DNA of 64,000 nucleotides. Origin: JAEUMD01 sp044222395. Its GTDB lineage: Bacteria; Pseudomonadota; Alphaproteobacteria; Rhizobiales; Hyphomicrobiaceae. This document shows, one piece after another, positions 9,082 to 18,623 of the stretch (the first letter of the stretch is position 1; each line of letters opens with the position of its first letter). The position numbers and the translations under genes are program-made. The stretch lies in contig JBGANK010000014.1 in NCBI GenBank assembly GCA_044222395.1, positions 8,616 through 72,615 of the forward strand, given 5' to 3'. The notes under the pieces are model-generated. The model saw nothing but the letters and a program-made list of their open reading frames with translations. It was not told where the DNA came from and ran no database searches.

Positions 9082-9223
9082 GGATCGCCCTTAGCACGGT
9101 TCGTGCCAAAACCCCGTCGCGGTTCACAACTTAATCGAATTTTGACCTTGTCGTTTGAGCCTTTGTAAAAGGCGCTGTGGTTCGCTGGAAGCTGTTGTTT
9201 TCGGGGGATCCAGGTATCCGCAA

Positions 9224-11734
9224 GTGATCAAGCTTGAGCATAACCCGGAGACGCCGAACGCTCCGGCTGGCCGTCCGTTGCGGCGCCGGTTGAGCCGTGC
9301 GTCGTTCATGCGTCTCTCTGCGGCGCTGAGCAGCTCGCGACATGGCGCGCGCGTTCGTCGCAAGTGGTACGCAGGCTGGCTCAGTGCACTTGCGTCGCCC
9401 TTGCCTCTGGCGGCCGCTGGCGCGCTGCTTTTGTTGTCGGGCCTTGCGCTGCTCGACGCGCCGTTCAGTCTTGCCCATCTGATTCTCGTTTCGGCCGCCG
9501 CCCTGCTCGCCCTGTCGACTCACCTCGCACTTTCCATGCACCGGGATCTGGCGAAAGTTCGTGCCCAGCCGACGAGCGATCGCTTCGCGAACCTGTTTGA
9601 AACCTTGGAGCATCGCCTCGAGGAATTGCAGGACGTGCACTGGGAGATCTCCGAATCGGACATCCGCTACAGGGATCTGCTCGATCAGCAGAGCGACGTC
9701 ATTTCGCGGCGCGACGGCAGCGGGCGGCTGACTTTCGTCAATTCTGCGTTCGTGCGCGTGTTCGGTGTCGCAGCCGAGGCCGCATTGGAAAAGCCATTCA
9801 CGCCGAATGCGATCGCCGTCGGCGAATTGCCGCCGCTCGACTTGGGCTCGCCCGAGCAGGGCCGCCGCTATCTGCAACAGGTGGAGACCACCAGGGGCCC
9901 GCGATGGTACGCGTGGGACGAGCACGCGGTGCCCGCCGTCGATGGCTCCGGCGGCGAGGTCCAGATCGTCGGACGCGATGTCACCGAGGAATGCAATCGT
10001 GCCGTCGAGCTTGCCGAGGCGCGCGATCAGGCCGAGGCGGCCAACCGCGCCAAGTCGCGCTTCCTTGCCGCGATGAGTCACGAGATCCGCACGCCCATGA
10101 ACGGCATCCTGGGTATGGCATCGCTGCTCCGCGAAACCTGTCTCAGCGACGAGCAGACCACCTATGTCGATGCCGTTGATCAGTCGGCGCGCGTGCTCGT
10201 GGCGCTGATCGACGAGATCCTCGACTTCTCCAAGATCGAGGCGGGCAAGGTGCTCCTGTCGACTGGTCCGTTCAACCTTGCCGATACGGCCCAGGGTGTG
10301 ATCGAGCTGCTATCGCCGCGCGCTCATGACAAGGGCCTTGAACTTGCATTGACCGTCGACGAGATCGCGGCCGGCACACTCATCGGTGACGAGGACCGGG
10401 TTCGTCAGATCTTGCTCAACCTGCTGTCGAACGCCGTCAAATTCACGGACAGCGGCGGCATCGCGGTGACAATTGACGGACGCGCGAAGGAAGGCAGCGA
10501 CGACGAGATCATGATCGAGATCGCCGTTGAGGATAGCGGAATCGGGCTTTCCGCGGAGGACATGCGGCGCTTGTTCCTTGAATTCGAGCAGGGCGATTCC
10601 GCACAACGGCGCCATCGGGGTGGCACCGGGCTCGGGCTGGCCATTTCAAAGCGCCTCGCCCGCGCCATGGGCGGCGACATACGCGTATCATCGACGCCCG
10701 GTAAGGGTTCCGTGTTCATCGCCGAGATCGTGCTGAAGGATGCTGCCCAGGGCCGCGATGCGGCGCAGGCTGCGGCGATCGAACTGGATGAGGTCCATCA
10801 CGTGTTGCTGGCCATGGATCCCGGCGTCGAGCGAAGGTCGATAGCTCATATGCTTCGTTCAGCCGGACAGCACGTCACCGAGATCCCGCTCACGCACGCA
10901 CTCGATGCGATCGCGCGTGCCGCCACTGTTGGACGTGCCGTCGATCGCGTCATCGTCGATGTCGGCTGTGATGCAGAACTGGCTGGTGGCGCACTCGCGG
11001 CCGCCCGTGACATTGCCGCAGGCCGCGTCGTCGTCGGCATCGTCACAGTCAACGTCCTGGCGCGTGCAGGCTTGACGGCGTTCCGCAGCAAGGGCTTCGA
11101 GCGATACCTGATCCGCCCGGTTCGTGTCCGGTCGTTGCTCCAGCAACTTGCCGATGTGCCATGGCCCGATACGGCAATGGCCGCAGTCGCAAGCGGCGGC
11201 GTTGCCGACACTGGCGCTCATGCGGTCGTCGAGCCGCGGTTGATCGAGAGCGGCTACATGGGCACACCATCCCTCGAAGCGCCAGTCAGTGTGCTGCTCG
11301 TCGAGGATAACGAAATCAACGCCCTCCTGGCCCGCCGCGTACTGGAGAAATGCGGCTGTCGCGTCGAGCACCGCAGCGATGGCACGGCAGGTGTCGCCTG
11401 CGCGATCGAGACGTTTGATGGCACGCGTCCGCCGTTCGACCTCATTCTGATGGACATTCACATGCCCGGGCTCGATGGCATCGCCGCCGCCCAGGCAATC
11501 AAGTCTGCCTACGAGTCACGCCGCAAATCGGATACCTCCAGTTCGCCCACTAGGCATCCAACGATCGTGACCTTGACTGCAAATGCTTTCCCGGAGGATC
11601 GCGAGCGTTGCTTGCGGGCGGGATTGGATGACTATTTGGCCAAGCCGTTCGATGCCGACGATCTCAAGGCACTGTTGCGGACTTGGGTGCCCGAAGCTGT
11701 TCCGAGCAGCAAGGGCCGGTATGGTCGGCGCTGA
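9224..11734 (+). CDS. Membrane-bound PAS hybrid histidine kinase with receiver domains
   Basis: About 836 residues from GTG 9224 (an AGG lies some 10 bases upstream); TTG 9155 and ATG 9308 are other possible starts. Order: two transmembrane segments (about 58-104), a PAS domain (about 149-260), and a dimerisation domain with MSHEIRTPMNG and the phospho-accepting His286. An ATPase domain follows (N box NLLSNAVKF about 400, G box GTGLGLAISKR about 467). Next is a degenerate receiver-like region (about 523-643), then a full C-terminal receiver (about 687-826) with acidic pair EDN, phospho-acceptor Asp744 in LILMDIHMPG and Lys807 in LAKPF. It phosphorylates itself and then its own receiver. No response regulator is adjacent, so the output and signal are unknown. 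olsB follows after 263 bases. Confidence 0.93.
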   Translation: MIKLEHNPETPNAPAGRPLRRRLSRASFMRLSAALSSSRHGARVRRKWYAGWLSALASPLPLAAAGALLLLSGLALLDAPFSLAHLILVSAAALLALSTHLALSMHRDLAKVRAQPTSDRFANLFETLEHRLEELQDVHWEISESDIRYRDLLDQQSDVISRRDGSGRLTFVNSAFVRVFGVAAEAALEKPFTPNAIAVGELPPLDLGSPEQGRRYLQQVETTRGPRWYAWDEHAVPAVDGSGGEVQIVGRDVTEECNRAVELAEARDQAEAANRAKSRFLAAMSHEIRTPMNGILGMASLLRETCLSDEQTTYVDAVDQSARVLVALIDEILDFSKIEAGKVLLSTGPFNLADTAQGVIELLSPRAHDKGLELALTVDEIAAGTLIGDEDRVRQILLNLLSNAVKFTDSGGIAVTIDGRAKEGSDDEIMIEIAVEDSGIGLSAEDMRRLFLEFEQGDSAQRRHRGGTGLGLAISKRLARAMGGDIRVSSTPGKGSVFIAEIVLKDAAQGRDAAQAAAIELDEVHHVLLAMDPGVERRSIAHMLRSAGQHVTEIPLTHALDAIARAATVGRAVDRVIVDVGCDAELAGGALAAARDIAAGRVVVGIVTVNVLARAGLTAFRSKGFERYLIRPVRVRSLLQQLADVPWPDTAMAAVASGGVADTGAHAVVEPRLIESGYMGTPSLEAPVSVLLVEDNEINALLARRVLEKCGCRVEHRSDGTAGVACAIETFDGTRPPFDLILMDIHMPGLDGIAAAQAIKSAYESRRKSDTSSSPTRHPTIVTLTANAFPEDRERCLRAGLDDYLAKPFDADDLKALLRTWVPEAVPSSKGRYGRR

Positions 11735-11929
11735 TCGTCGCCTGTCGTTCATGGCGCTTCAGCTGATCGCATCGCTGCAATGGCGCCGGCACAGCGTCGT
11801 AGATCCGTCACCGATCGCTGTTACGCCTTGATTGGCAGTCATGATTCGATAAGCGACCTCGCTTTGCGGGGCCGACCGCACGCAAGTGTTGAAAACCAGG
11901 CATTGCCGCAGCAACGCAAAGGGGGCACG

Positions 11930-11998
11930 ATGTGCATGGCGAAGCGCTTCAGAATGCTCGCCGCTCGGCGGTTCGGCAAAGCCTGCAGAGACCACTGA
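11930..11998 (+). CDS. Possible 22-residue leader ORF before olsB
   Basis: ATG 11930 follows an AAAGGGGG run (11918-11925) and opens a 22-codon frame beginning MCMAKRFRML, rich in Arg and Lys. Its TGA overlaps the olsB ATG by one base (TGATG). Such an arrangement allows translational coupling, and olsB itself lacks a good ribosome site. The competing reading is that the GGGGG serves a GTG at 11932, which is in frame with olsB and would lengthen it by 22 residues. Only one of the two can be the main use of this site. Confidence 0.3.
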   Translation: MCMAKRFRMLAARRFGKACRDH

Positions 11999-12933
11999 TG
12001 ACAGAAAAGCTTGTGCGCCATGGTCACGGGTTCATCGGCACCATCGTACCTGAGCTGCCGCTCGAAACGTCGTTGCTGCGCAAACCCGCGTCACATCCTC
12101 GCGTCTATGGCCGCGTCGGAGATCTCGAGGTGCGCTTGGCCGAAGATCCGATGGACGTGCGGCGTGCCCAGCGGCTGCGCTACGACGTCTTCTACAAGGA
12201 GATGTCTGCTACGCCGACTCTGAAGGCCGAATTACGCAAGCGCGACGAGGACCCCTACGACGCAATCTGCGATCATCTGCTCGTCGTCGATCATGCGAAA
12301 GACGTGGCGGCAACGTGGCGCTCTTCGCGTCATGCCAATGTGGTTGGTACCTATCGCCTGTTGCGGCAGGATGTGGCCGAGCGACACAAGGGCTTCTACA
12401 CCCAGGGCGAGTACGACATCGCGCCGCTGCTGAAGCGCCGCGCTGCAACCCACCGCTTTCTCGAGGTGGGTCGTTCGTGCGTCTTGAAGCCCTACCGAAA
12501 TCGCCGCACGGTCGAACTGCTGTGGCACGGCCTGTGGACCTACGTGCGCGAACACCACCTCGATGTGATGATCGGCTGCGCAAGCTTCGAGGGAACCGAT
12601 CCGCAAGCTCACGCCGTTGCGCTGTCTTTCCTGCACCACAACGCGCTGGCGCCAGAGGAATGGCGCTGCGCCGCCCATCCGCACCTTTATCAGCGCATGG
12701 ATCTGCTGCCCAAGCAGGAGATTGATGCCAAGGCCGCGCTCAAGGCCCTGCCGCCGCTGATCAAAGGCTACCTGCGCCTCGGTGCATTCATCGGCGATGG
12801 CGCCGTGATCGATCGCCAGTTCGGCACCACAGATGTGCTGATCGTCCTGCCGGTCGAGAAAATCGATCCGCGCTACTTCGGCCACTTCGGCGCGCCCGAT
12901 GAGAAGAAGAGCCGTATCGCGCAGGACTCCTGA
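11998..12933 (+). CDS. olsB: L-ornithine N-alpha-acyltransferase (OlsB-like GNAT)
   Basis: A 311-residue GNAT-fold protein of the OlsB/hemolysin-like family (PF13444). OlsB transfers a 3-hydroxyacyl group from ACP to ornithine, the first step of ornithine lipid synthesis at the inner membrane. Family blocks are LEVRLAEDPMDVRRAQRLRYDVFYKEM (about 42-68), VVGTYRLLRQDVAERH, FYTQGEYDIAPLL, FLEVGRSCVLKPYRNRRTVELLWHGLW and MIGCASFEGTDP. ATG 11998 overlaps the stop of a short upstream frame; GTG 11932 is an alternative start. In Rhizobiales olsB lies just before the malic enzyme gene, as here. The second-step acyltransferase candidate (OlsA/PlsC type) lies at 30634-31545. Exact substrate is inferred from family. 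Confidence 0.87.
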   Translation: MTEKLVRHGHGFIGTIVPELPLETSLLRKPASHPRVYGRVGDLEVRLAEDPMDVRRAQRLRYDVFYKEMSATPTLKAELRKRDEDPYDAICDHLLVVDHAKDVAATWRSSRHANVVGTYRLLRQDVAERHKGFYTQGEYDIAPLLKRRAATHRFLEVGRSCVLKPYRNRRTVELLWHGLWTYVREHHLDVMIGCASFEGTDPQAHAVALSFLHHNALAPEEWRCAAHPHLYQRMDLLPKQEIDAKAALKALPPLIKGYLRLGAFIGDGAVIDRQFGTTDVLIVLPVEKIDPRYFGHFGAPDEKKSRIAQDS

Positions 12934-12949
12934 CCACGCACACCCCGCC

Positions 12950-15220
12950 CTACTGGTTCACGTCATAGGCCGCCAGTGCGGCGACATTGACGATGTCGGT
13001 GTCGCGCGCGCCGAGCGAGCAGATCTGGATCGAATGATCGAGCCCGACCAGCAGCGGCCCGATGATGGTCGCCCCGCCCAGCTCGCGCAGCATCTTGGTC
13101 GAGATCGAAGCGGCGTGGAACGCCGGCATGATGAGCACGTTCGCAGTGTCGCTGAGCCGGCAGAACGGGTAGAGCTTCATGAGGTTGCGGTTGAGCGCAA
13201 CATCAGCCGCCATGTCGCCATCATATTCGAAATCGGCGCCCTTGCTGTCGAGAATGGCAATCGCCTCGCGTACTTCATCCGAGCGCTCGCCGCGCGGCTG
13301 CCCGAATGTCGAATAGGTGAGGAACGCCACGCGCGGCTCGATGCCGAAGTTGCGCGCGGCGCGTGCGGCTTCCTCGGCAATGTAGACGAGCTGCTCGGTA
13401 GTCGGGATGTTGTGGATCGAGGTGTCGGCGATCAGCACCGCGCGTCCGCGCACGATGGCGAGCGAGATGCCGATCACGTGCCGCCCCGGCGCCGGATCGA
13501 TCACCCGCAGCACGTCGCGATAGACGCTGGTGAAGTTGCGTGTCACGCCCGACACCATGGCGTCGGCGTGCCCGTGCGCCACCATCAGTGCCGCGAAGAT
13601 GTTGCGCTCGTTGTTGACGAGGCGCACGCAATCGCGCCTCAGATAGCCGCGCCTCTGCAAGCGCTTGTAGAGATAGTCGGTGAATTCTTCGGCGTAGGGC
13701 GACTTGCGGGTGTCGTGCAGCTCCATCTCGTCGCGCAGCGGAACGCCGAGCTCGCGGAAGTTTTCGCGCACCCTTTCTTCCATGCCCACCAGCAGCGGCT
13801 GGCCGAAGCCTTGCGTCAGGAACGCATTGGCGGCGCGGATCACGGCCTGATCCTCGCCCTCCGCGAAGATCACGCGCTTGGGCTCCGACTTCACCTTCTC
13901 GAATGTCGATTGCAGCCAGCCGACCAGCGGATCGAGGCGCCCCTGCAGTCGCGCCACGTAGGCGTCCATGTCGATGATCGGCTTGCGCGCAACCCCCGAA
14001 TCCATCGCCGCCCGCGCCACCGCGGGCGCCACGTGCCAGATGATACGTGCATCGAACGCCGCCGGGATGATGTAGCTCCGCCCGAATGATGGCCTTAGCC
14101 CGTGAAAGGCGGAAGCCACATGGTCCGGCACAGCGGTGCGCGCGAGTTCCGCCAATGCACGCGCGGCCGCCACCTTCATCGGTTCGTTGATGGTCGATGC
14201 CTGCACGTCGAGCGCGCCGCGGAAGATGAACGGGAAGCAAAGCACGTTGTTGACCTGGTTGGGATAGTCCGAGCGGCCGGTAGCGATGATCGCATCGTCG
14301 CGCGTTGCCATGACGTCTTCCGGATTGATTTCGGGCTCCGGGTTGGCCATCGCGAAGATGATCGGGTTTGCCGCCATGCTCTCGACCATCTCGGAACTCA
14401 CGATGCCACCCGCAGATAGACCGAGGAAGATGTCGGCGCCTTTCATGATCTCGGCCAGCTTGCGCGCCCTGGTGTCTTGCGCGAACGGCTCCTTCCATTG
14501 GTCCATCAGCTCGGTGCGGCCCTTGTAGACGACCCCGGCGATGTCGGAGACGAAGATGTTCTCGCGCCGCATGCCGAGGCTGACGAGCAGGTTGAGGCAG
14601 GCGAGGGCCGCCGCACCCGCTCCCGAACAGGCGAGCTTCACGTCTTCGATCCGCTTGCCCGCAACCTCCAGGCCGTTGAGGATCGCCGCTCCGACCACGA
14701 TCGCCGTGCCGTGCTGGTCGTCGTGGAACACGGGGATGTCCAGCATCCCTTTGAGGCGCTCCTCGATGATGAAGCAGTCGGGTGCCTTGATGTCTTCCAG
14801 GTTGATGCCGCCGAACGACGGGCCGAGATAGCGCACGGCATTGACGAACTGGTCCACATCCTGCGTGTCGACCAGCAGATCGATGGCATCGATGTCGGCG
14901 AACCGCTTGAACAGCGCACCCTTGCCTTCCATCACCGGCTTGGCGGCCAGTGCGCCGAGATTGCCCAGGCCGAGGATCGCGGTGCCGTTGGAGACGACAG
15001 CCACCAGATTTCCCTTGTTGGTGTAGTCATAGGCGGACGACGGGTCATCCGCGATCGCCCGTACCGGGACGGCGACCCCGGGCGAATAGGCCAGCGACAG
15101 ATCGCGCTGCGTGGTGAGCGGCTTTGTCGGTGTGATCTCGAGCTTGCCGGGCTTGCCCTGCGCATGGAACTGCAAGGCTTCCTGCTCTGTAAAACGGGCG
15201 TCTGCGAACCGTGTGGCCAT
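12950..15220 (-). CDS. maeB: NADP(+)-dependent malic enzyme, large MaeB type
   Basis: A 756-residue malic enzyme that decarboxylates malate to pyruvate, feeding acetyl-CoA and reducing power. The N-terminal malic domain includes LSLAYSPGVAVPVRAI, YTNKGNLVAVVSNGTAILGLGN and FHDDQHGTAIVVGAA. The NAD(P)-binding domain follows, with ACSGAGAAALACLNLL and FAMANPEPEINPEDV. The C-terminal third (about 430-750) is a phosphotransacetylase-like domain (RVIFAEGEDQAVIRAA, VSGVTRNFTSVYRDVL, GGATIIGPLLVGL). In MaeB enzymes this domain is regulatory rather than catalytic. ATG 15220 gives the usual N terminus (MATRFADARF); the frame is open further upstream but is not conserved. Convergent with olsB, only 16 bases apart. 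NAD versus NADP preference cannot be told from sequence. Confidence 0.94.
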   Translation of the reverse strand: MATRFADARFTEQEALQFHAQGKPGKLEITPTKPLTTQRDLSLAYSPGVAVPVRAIADDPSSAYDYTNKGNLVAVVSNGTAILGLGNLGALAAKPVMEGKGALFKRFADIDAIDLLVDTQDVDQFVNAVRYLGPSFGGINLEDIKAPDCFIIEERLKGMLDIPVFHDDQHGTAIVVGAAILNGLEVAGKRIEDVKLACSGAGAAALACLNLLVSLGMRRENIFVSDIAGVVYKGRTELMDQWKEPFAQDTRARKLAEIMKGADIFLGLSAGGIVSSEMVESMAANPIIFAMANPEPEINPEDVMATRDDAIIATGRSDYPNQVNNVLCFPFIFRGALDVQASTINEPMKVAAARALAELARTAVPDHVASAFHGLRPSFGRSYIIPAAFDARIIWHVAPAVARAAMDSGVARKPIIDMDAYVARLQGRLDPLVGWLQSTFEKVKSEPKRVIFAEGEDQAVIRAANAFLTQGFGQPLLVGMEERVRENFRELGVPLRDEMELHDTRKSPYAEEFTDYLYKRLQRRGYLRRDCVRLVNNERNIFAALMVAHGHADAMVSGVTRNFTSVYRDVLRVIDPAPGRHVIGISLAIVRGRAVLIADTSIHNIPTTEQLVYIAEEAARAARNFGIEPRVAFLTYSTFGQPRGERSDEVREAIAILDSKGADFEYDGDMAADVALNRNLMKLYPFCRLSDTANVLIMPAFHAASISTKMLRELGGATIIGPLLVGLDHSIQICSLGARDTDIVNVAALAAYDVNQ

Positions 15221-15463
15221 GTCGATAAGCTTCACATTCTGAAGTTGGGTCCGTGGCGGGTATATGGAAGGAGCGTGCAGGGCAATCCGTGAGCCCCGCC
15301 ACCCCTGACGCACGCGGCCGGCACGATAGGGTGCGTCGCCGTGGTATACAACTCCGCGAAGGTCGACAATCGGCCGCGCTCGGACGTCGCGGGAGGAACT
15401 CGTGCACAGGTGTCGTTCCCTGTGGCTTGCGCGCGCTTTGCGCCGCGCCAAGGGTGTGGTTTA

Positions 15464-15614
15464 GAGCATGTTTAGCTGAAGTGTGCAGCGGTTCAGCGTG
15501 AAAAACATGCTCAAACAAGGGGCATGTTTAGCTGAAGTGTGCAGCGGTTCAGCGTGAAAAACATGCTCAAGGCAATGGGATAAAGCGCGTTCGCGATCCA
15601 GTCAAAAGCGAACG
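15464..15614. repeat. Composite palindromic repeat, with one unit duplicated
   Basis: Two identical 49-base copies (15466-15514 and 15522-15570) are separated by seven bases. Each copy is a nested palindrome: outer arms GCATGTTT/AAACATGC and inner arms GCTGAA/TTCAGC. A third, unrelated inverted pair CGTTCGC/GCGAACG (15588-15594 and 15608-15614) follows. Such mosaic palindromes (REP/RIME-like) are scattered through rhizobial genomes; this example occupies the maeB-mutS divergent spacer. The remaining bases from 15221 to 15463 hold nothing I can name. Confidence 0.85.
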
Positions 15615-15650
15615 AGGTCTCAAGACCTTGAGGCAGGCTCCGGGGGTGTG

Positions 15651-18527
15651 ATGCAGGAACGGCGACGGCAGGCGGCAGATGCCACGGCAGCTACTGCAAG
15701 GCAGGCCGCCCCTGCGACTGCGGCTGGCGAGGCTCGCGACAATGATCTGCCCGAACTCCCGCCTGGCGCCGCCGATGCAGCCGCCGCGCGAGCGCGCGAG
15801 CTGGCCGAGGCCACACCCTCCATGGCGCAATACTTGGAAATCAAGGCCGCCAATCCCGACAGCCTGCTCTGGTACCGGATGGGTGATTTTTACGAGCTGT
15901 TCTTCGAGGATGCCGTCGTCGCCTCGGCCGCGCTCGGCATCGTGCTGACAAAGCGCGGCAAGCATCTGGGCCAGGACATTCAGATGTGCGGCGTGCCAAT
16001 TCATCGTGCCGACGAATACCTGCAGCGTCTGATCCGCCAGGGCTACCGCGTCGCCGTGTGCGAGCAGTTGGAGGATCCTGCCGAGGCGCGCAAGCGCGGT
16101 TCAAAGGCCGTCGTCCGTCGCGATGTCGTCCGGTTGGTGACGCCGGGCACGCTGACCGAAGAAACACTGCTCGACGACAAGGCGCGCAACTATCTGACCG
16201 CGATCTTCCGCGCACCCGGTCCTGCAGGCGGAACTCTGATTGGCTCCCCACAGGTCGTGGCGCTGGCGTCCCTCGACATCTCGACGGGCGAGTGCGAGAT
16301 CGGCGAAGCGACCGGCGCTGACCTGCCGGGCGAACTCGTGCGTCTGTCTCCAGGCGAGGTGATCTGTTCGGACGCCCTTCTCGCCGAACCCGACTTCCGC
16401 CAATGGATCGAAATTGCCGGTGCTGCGGCGACGCCAGTTCCTACGGCGCATTTCGACAGCATCTCCGGCGAGCGTGGCTTGAAGCAGCGGCTGGGCGTCA
16501 ACGAGCTCGGCGGCTTTGGCAACTTCACGCGCTCCGAACTTGCCGCGGTTGGCGCACTGCTCAAATACGTCGATCTTACGCAAATTGGCAAACAGCCCGT
16601 GCTGCGTTCGCCCCGCCGTACCGGCGTCGAGGCAGCCCTCGTCATCGATGCGGCAAGTCGAGCCAGCCTGGAGCTGGTGCGTTCTACTTCGGGTGAGAAG
16701 CGCGGCAGCCTTCTCGACGCCATCGACAGGACCGTGACCGGTCCCGGAGCACGCGAGCTGGCTGCGCGCCTGAGTGCTCCGCTGCGTGATGCCGGCAGCA
16801 TCCACGCGCGCCTGGATGCCGTCGGCTATCTCGTCGAGACCGAAGCGTTGCGTGATGATCTGCGCGCGAGTCTCGGCGGCGCACCGGACATTGCTCGTGC
16901 CGTTTCGCGCCTTGCGTTCGGCCGCGGTGGCCCGCGCGACCTGGGCGCAATTCGCGATGCACTTGGCGCAGCAGAGCGGGCCGCCACGCTGCTGATCGCT
17001 GGTGCAGGGCCGATGGGATTGCCGCAGGACCTCGCCCGCATCGCCCAATGCCTTGGCCGCGCTTCAGGTCCATTGGCCGACAATCTGGCGGCAGCGCTGG
17101 TCGAAGAGCTGCCATACTTGAAGCGCGACGGCGGCTTCGTCCGTGGCGGCTATTCGGCGGATCTGGATGCCGCTATCGAGCTGCGCGACAAGAGCCGCCA
17201 GGTGATGGCCGCACTCGAGGTGCGCTATGCCGAGGAAACCGGCATAAAGACGCTGAAGGTACGCCACAACAACATCCTCGGCTTCTTTATCGAGGTGACC
17301 CAGCTCAACGCCAAGCCGCTGCTGTCCGAGCCGTTGTCGGCCACCTTCCGTCATCGCCAGACAATGGCCAATGCGGTCCGCTTCACCACCGCCGAGCTGA
17401 TCGAGATCGAGGGCCGCATCGCATCCGCCGCCGAGCGCGCACTGGCCATCGAGCAGGAGGTGTTCGCCACGCTCGCCGCCGAGATCGCCACTTCCGAACA
17501 GCAATTGAATGAGATTGCCGCCGCGCTCGCCGACCTCGACGTGACGGCCGCGCTGGCCGATCTCGCACATCGCGAGAACTATGTGCGCCCCGAGATCGAC
17601 GACAGCGAAGTCTTCCAAATCCTTGGTGGCCGGCATCCGGTCGTCGAGCAGGCGCTCGCGGCTTCGCTGTCCGGTCCGTTCATCGACAACGATTGCGTCT
17701 TGGGCCGCGCCGAAGTCTCCGCACCATGCGGCTTCGACGAAGGTAACGACGCGCGCATTTGGATCGTGACCGGCCCCAACATGGCGGGCAAGTCGACGTT
17801 CCTGCGCCAGAACGCCCTGATCACCGTGCTCGCGCAGATGGGCTCTTACGTGCCGGCCCGCTCCGCCCATATCGGCATCGTCGATCGGCTGTTCTCGCGC
17901 GTCGGCGCCTCCGATGACATCGCCCGCGGCCGCTCCACGTTCATGGTCGAGATGGTGGAAACGGCCGGCATCCTCAATCAGGCGACCAGCCGCTCACTCG
18001 TCATTCTTGACGAAATCGGTCGCGGCACCGCTACCTTCGATGGCCTGTCCATCGCCTGGGCGACCGTGGAGTATCTGCACGAGGTCTCGCGCTGTCGCGC
18101 CTTGTTCGCAACCCACTACCATGAGCTGACGGCGCTCGAGGGGCGATTGCCCGGAGTTGCCAACGTCACCGTCGACGTCAAGGAATGGCGCGACGAGATC
18201 GTCTTCCTGCACAAGGTGAAGCCTGGCGCAGCCGACCGTTCCTACGGCATCCAGGTGGCCAAGCTCGCCGGCCTGCCGCATAGCGTCGTATCTCGCGCCG
18301 GCGAAGTATTGCAGCTTCTGGAGAACAGGGATGCGCGCCAGCGTGGCGCCGACGCTCTCGACGAGCTGCCGCTGTTCGCTGCCGCCCGGCCGAAATATCC
18401 ACTTGCCGAGACGCGCGGACCATCGCCGGTCGAAAAAGCACTTGAAGGTCTCAATATTGACGAGCTTACGCCACGTGCCGCGCTTGAAGAGCTTTATCGA
18501 TTGAAGGATACCTTGCGCAAATCGTGA
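15651..18527 (+). CDS. mutS: DNA mismatch repair protein MutS
   Basis: A 958-residue MutS, longer than E. coli's 853 mainly through an Ala-rich N-terminal extension of about 55 residues. The mismatch-reading domain carries the Phe-x-Glu motif in RMGDFYELFFEDA. Connector, core and clamp domains follow. The ATPase has Walker A GPNMAGKST at about 708, the ABC-type signature region (DDIARGRSTFMVEM) and Walker B SLVILDEIGRGT. It detects base mismatches and small loops and recruits MutL. A GTG directly precedes the ATG (GTGATG) and either could start translation; the first conserved residues (MAQYLEIKAANPDSLLWYRMGD) come later. glnD follows after about 100 bases on the same strand, the usual rhizobial order. 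Confidence 0.97.
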   Translation: MQERRRQAADATAATARQAAPATAAGEARDNDLPELPPGAADAAAARARELAEATPSMAQYLEIKAANPDSLLWYRMGDFYELFFEDAVVASAALGIVLTKRGKHLGQDIQMCGVPIHRADEYLQRLIRQGYRVAVCEQLEDPAEARKRGSKAVVRRDVVRLVTPGTLTEETLLDDKARNYLTAIFRAPGPAGGTLIGSPQVVALASLDISTGECEIGEATGADLPGELVRLSPGEVICSDALLAEPDFRQWIEIAGAAATPVPTAHFDSISGERGLKQRLGVNELGGFGNFTRSELAAVGALLKYVDLTQIGKQPVLRSPRRTGVEAALVIDAASRASLELVRSTSGEKRGSLLDAIDRTVTGPGARELAARLSAPLRDAGSIHARLDAVGYLVETEALRDDLRASLGGAPDIARAVSRLAFGRGGPRDLGAIRDALGAAERAATLLIAGAGPMGLPQDLARIAQCLGRASGPLADNLAAALVEELPYLKRDGGFVRGGYSADLDAAIELRDKSRQVMAALEVRYAEETGIKTLKVRHNNILGFFIEVTQLNAKPLLSEPLSATFRHRQTMANAVRFTTAELIEIEGRIASAAERALAIEQEVFATLAAEIATSEQQLNEIAAALADLDVTAALADLAHRENYVRPEIDDSEVFQILGGRHPVVEQALAASLSGPFIDNDCVLGRAEVSAPCGFDEGNDARIWIVTGPNMAGKSTFLRQNALITVLAQMGSYVPARSAHIGIVDRLFSRVGASDDIARGRSTFMVEMVETAGILNQATSRSLVILDEIGRGTATFDGLSIAWATVEYLHEVSRCRALFATHYHELTALEGRLPGVANVTVDVKEWRDEIVFLHKVKPGAADRSYGIQVAKLAGLPHSVVSRAGEVLQLLENRDARQRGADALDELPLFAAARPKYPLAETRGPSPVEKALEGLNIDELTPRAALEELYRLKDTLRKS

Positions 18528-18623
18528 GCCCGTGGCGTAGTCGCGCCCCGAACGACGGACCGAAGCTGCACTGCGCATTTTCGCCCTCAAGGATTGCACC
18601 TGACGCCGGAGCTTCAAGCCCCT

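Noticed and set aside
12899..14089. A 396-codon open frame on the plus strand over the malic enzyme gene
   Set aside because: The minus-strand malic enzyme is intact and conserved throughout; this frame is a GC-driven shadow.
15464..15614. Insertion sequence or its terminal repeats
   Set aside because: The repeats enclose no transposase frame and are only 49 bp each; a small palindromic element fits better.
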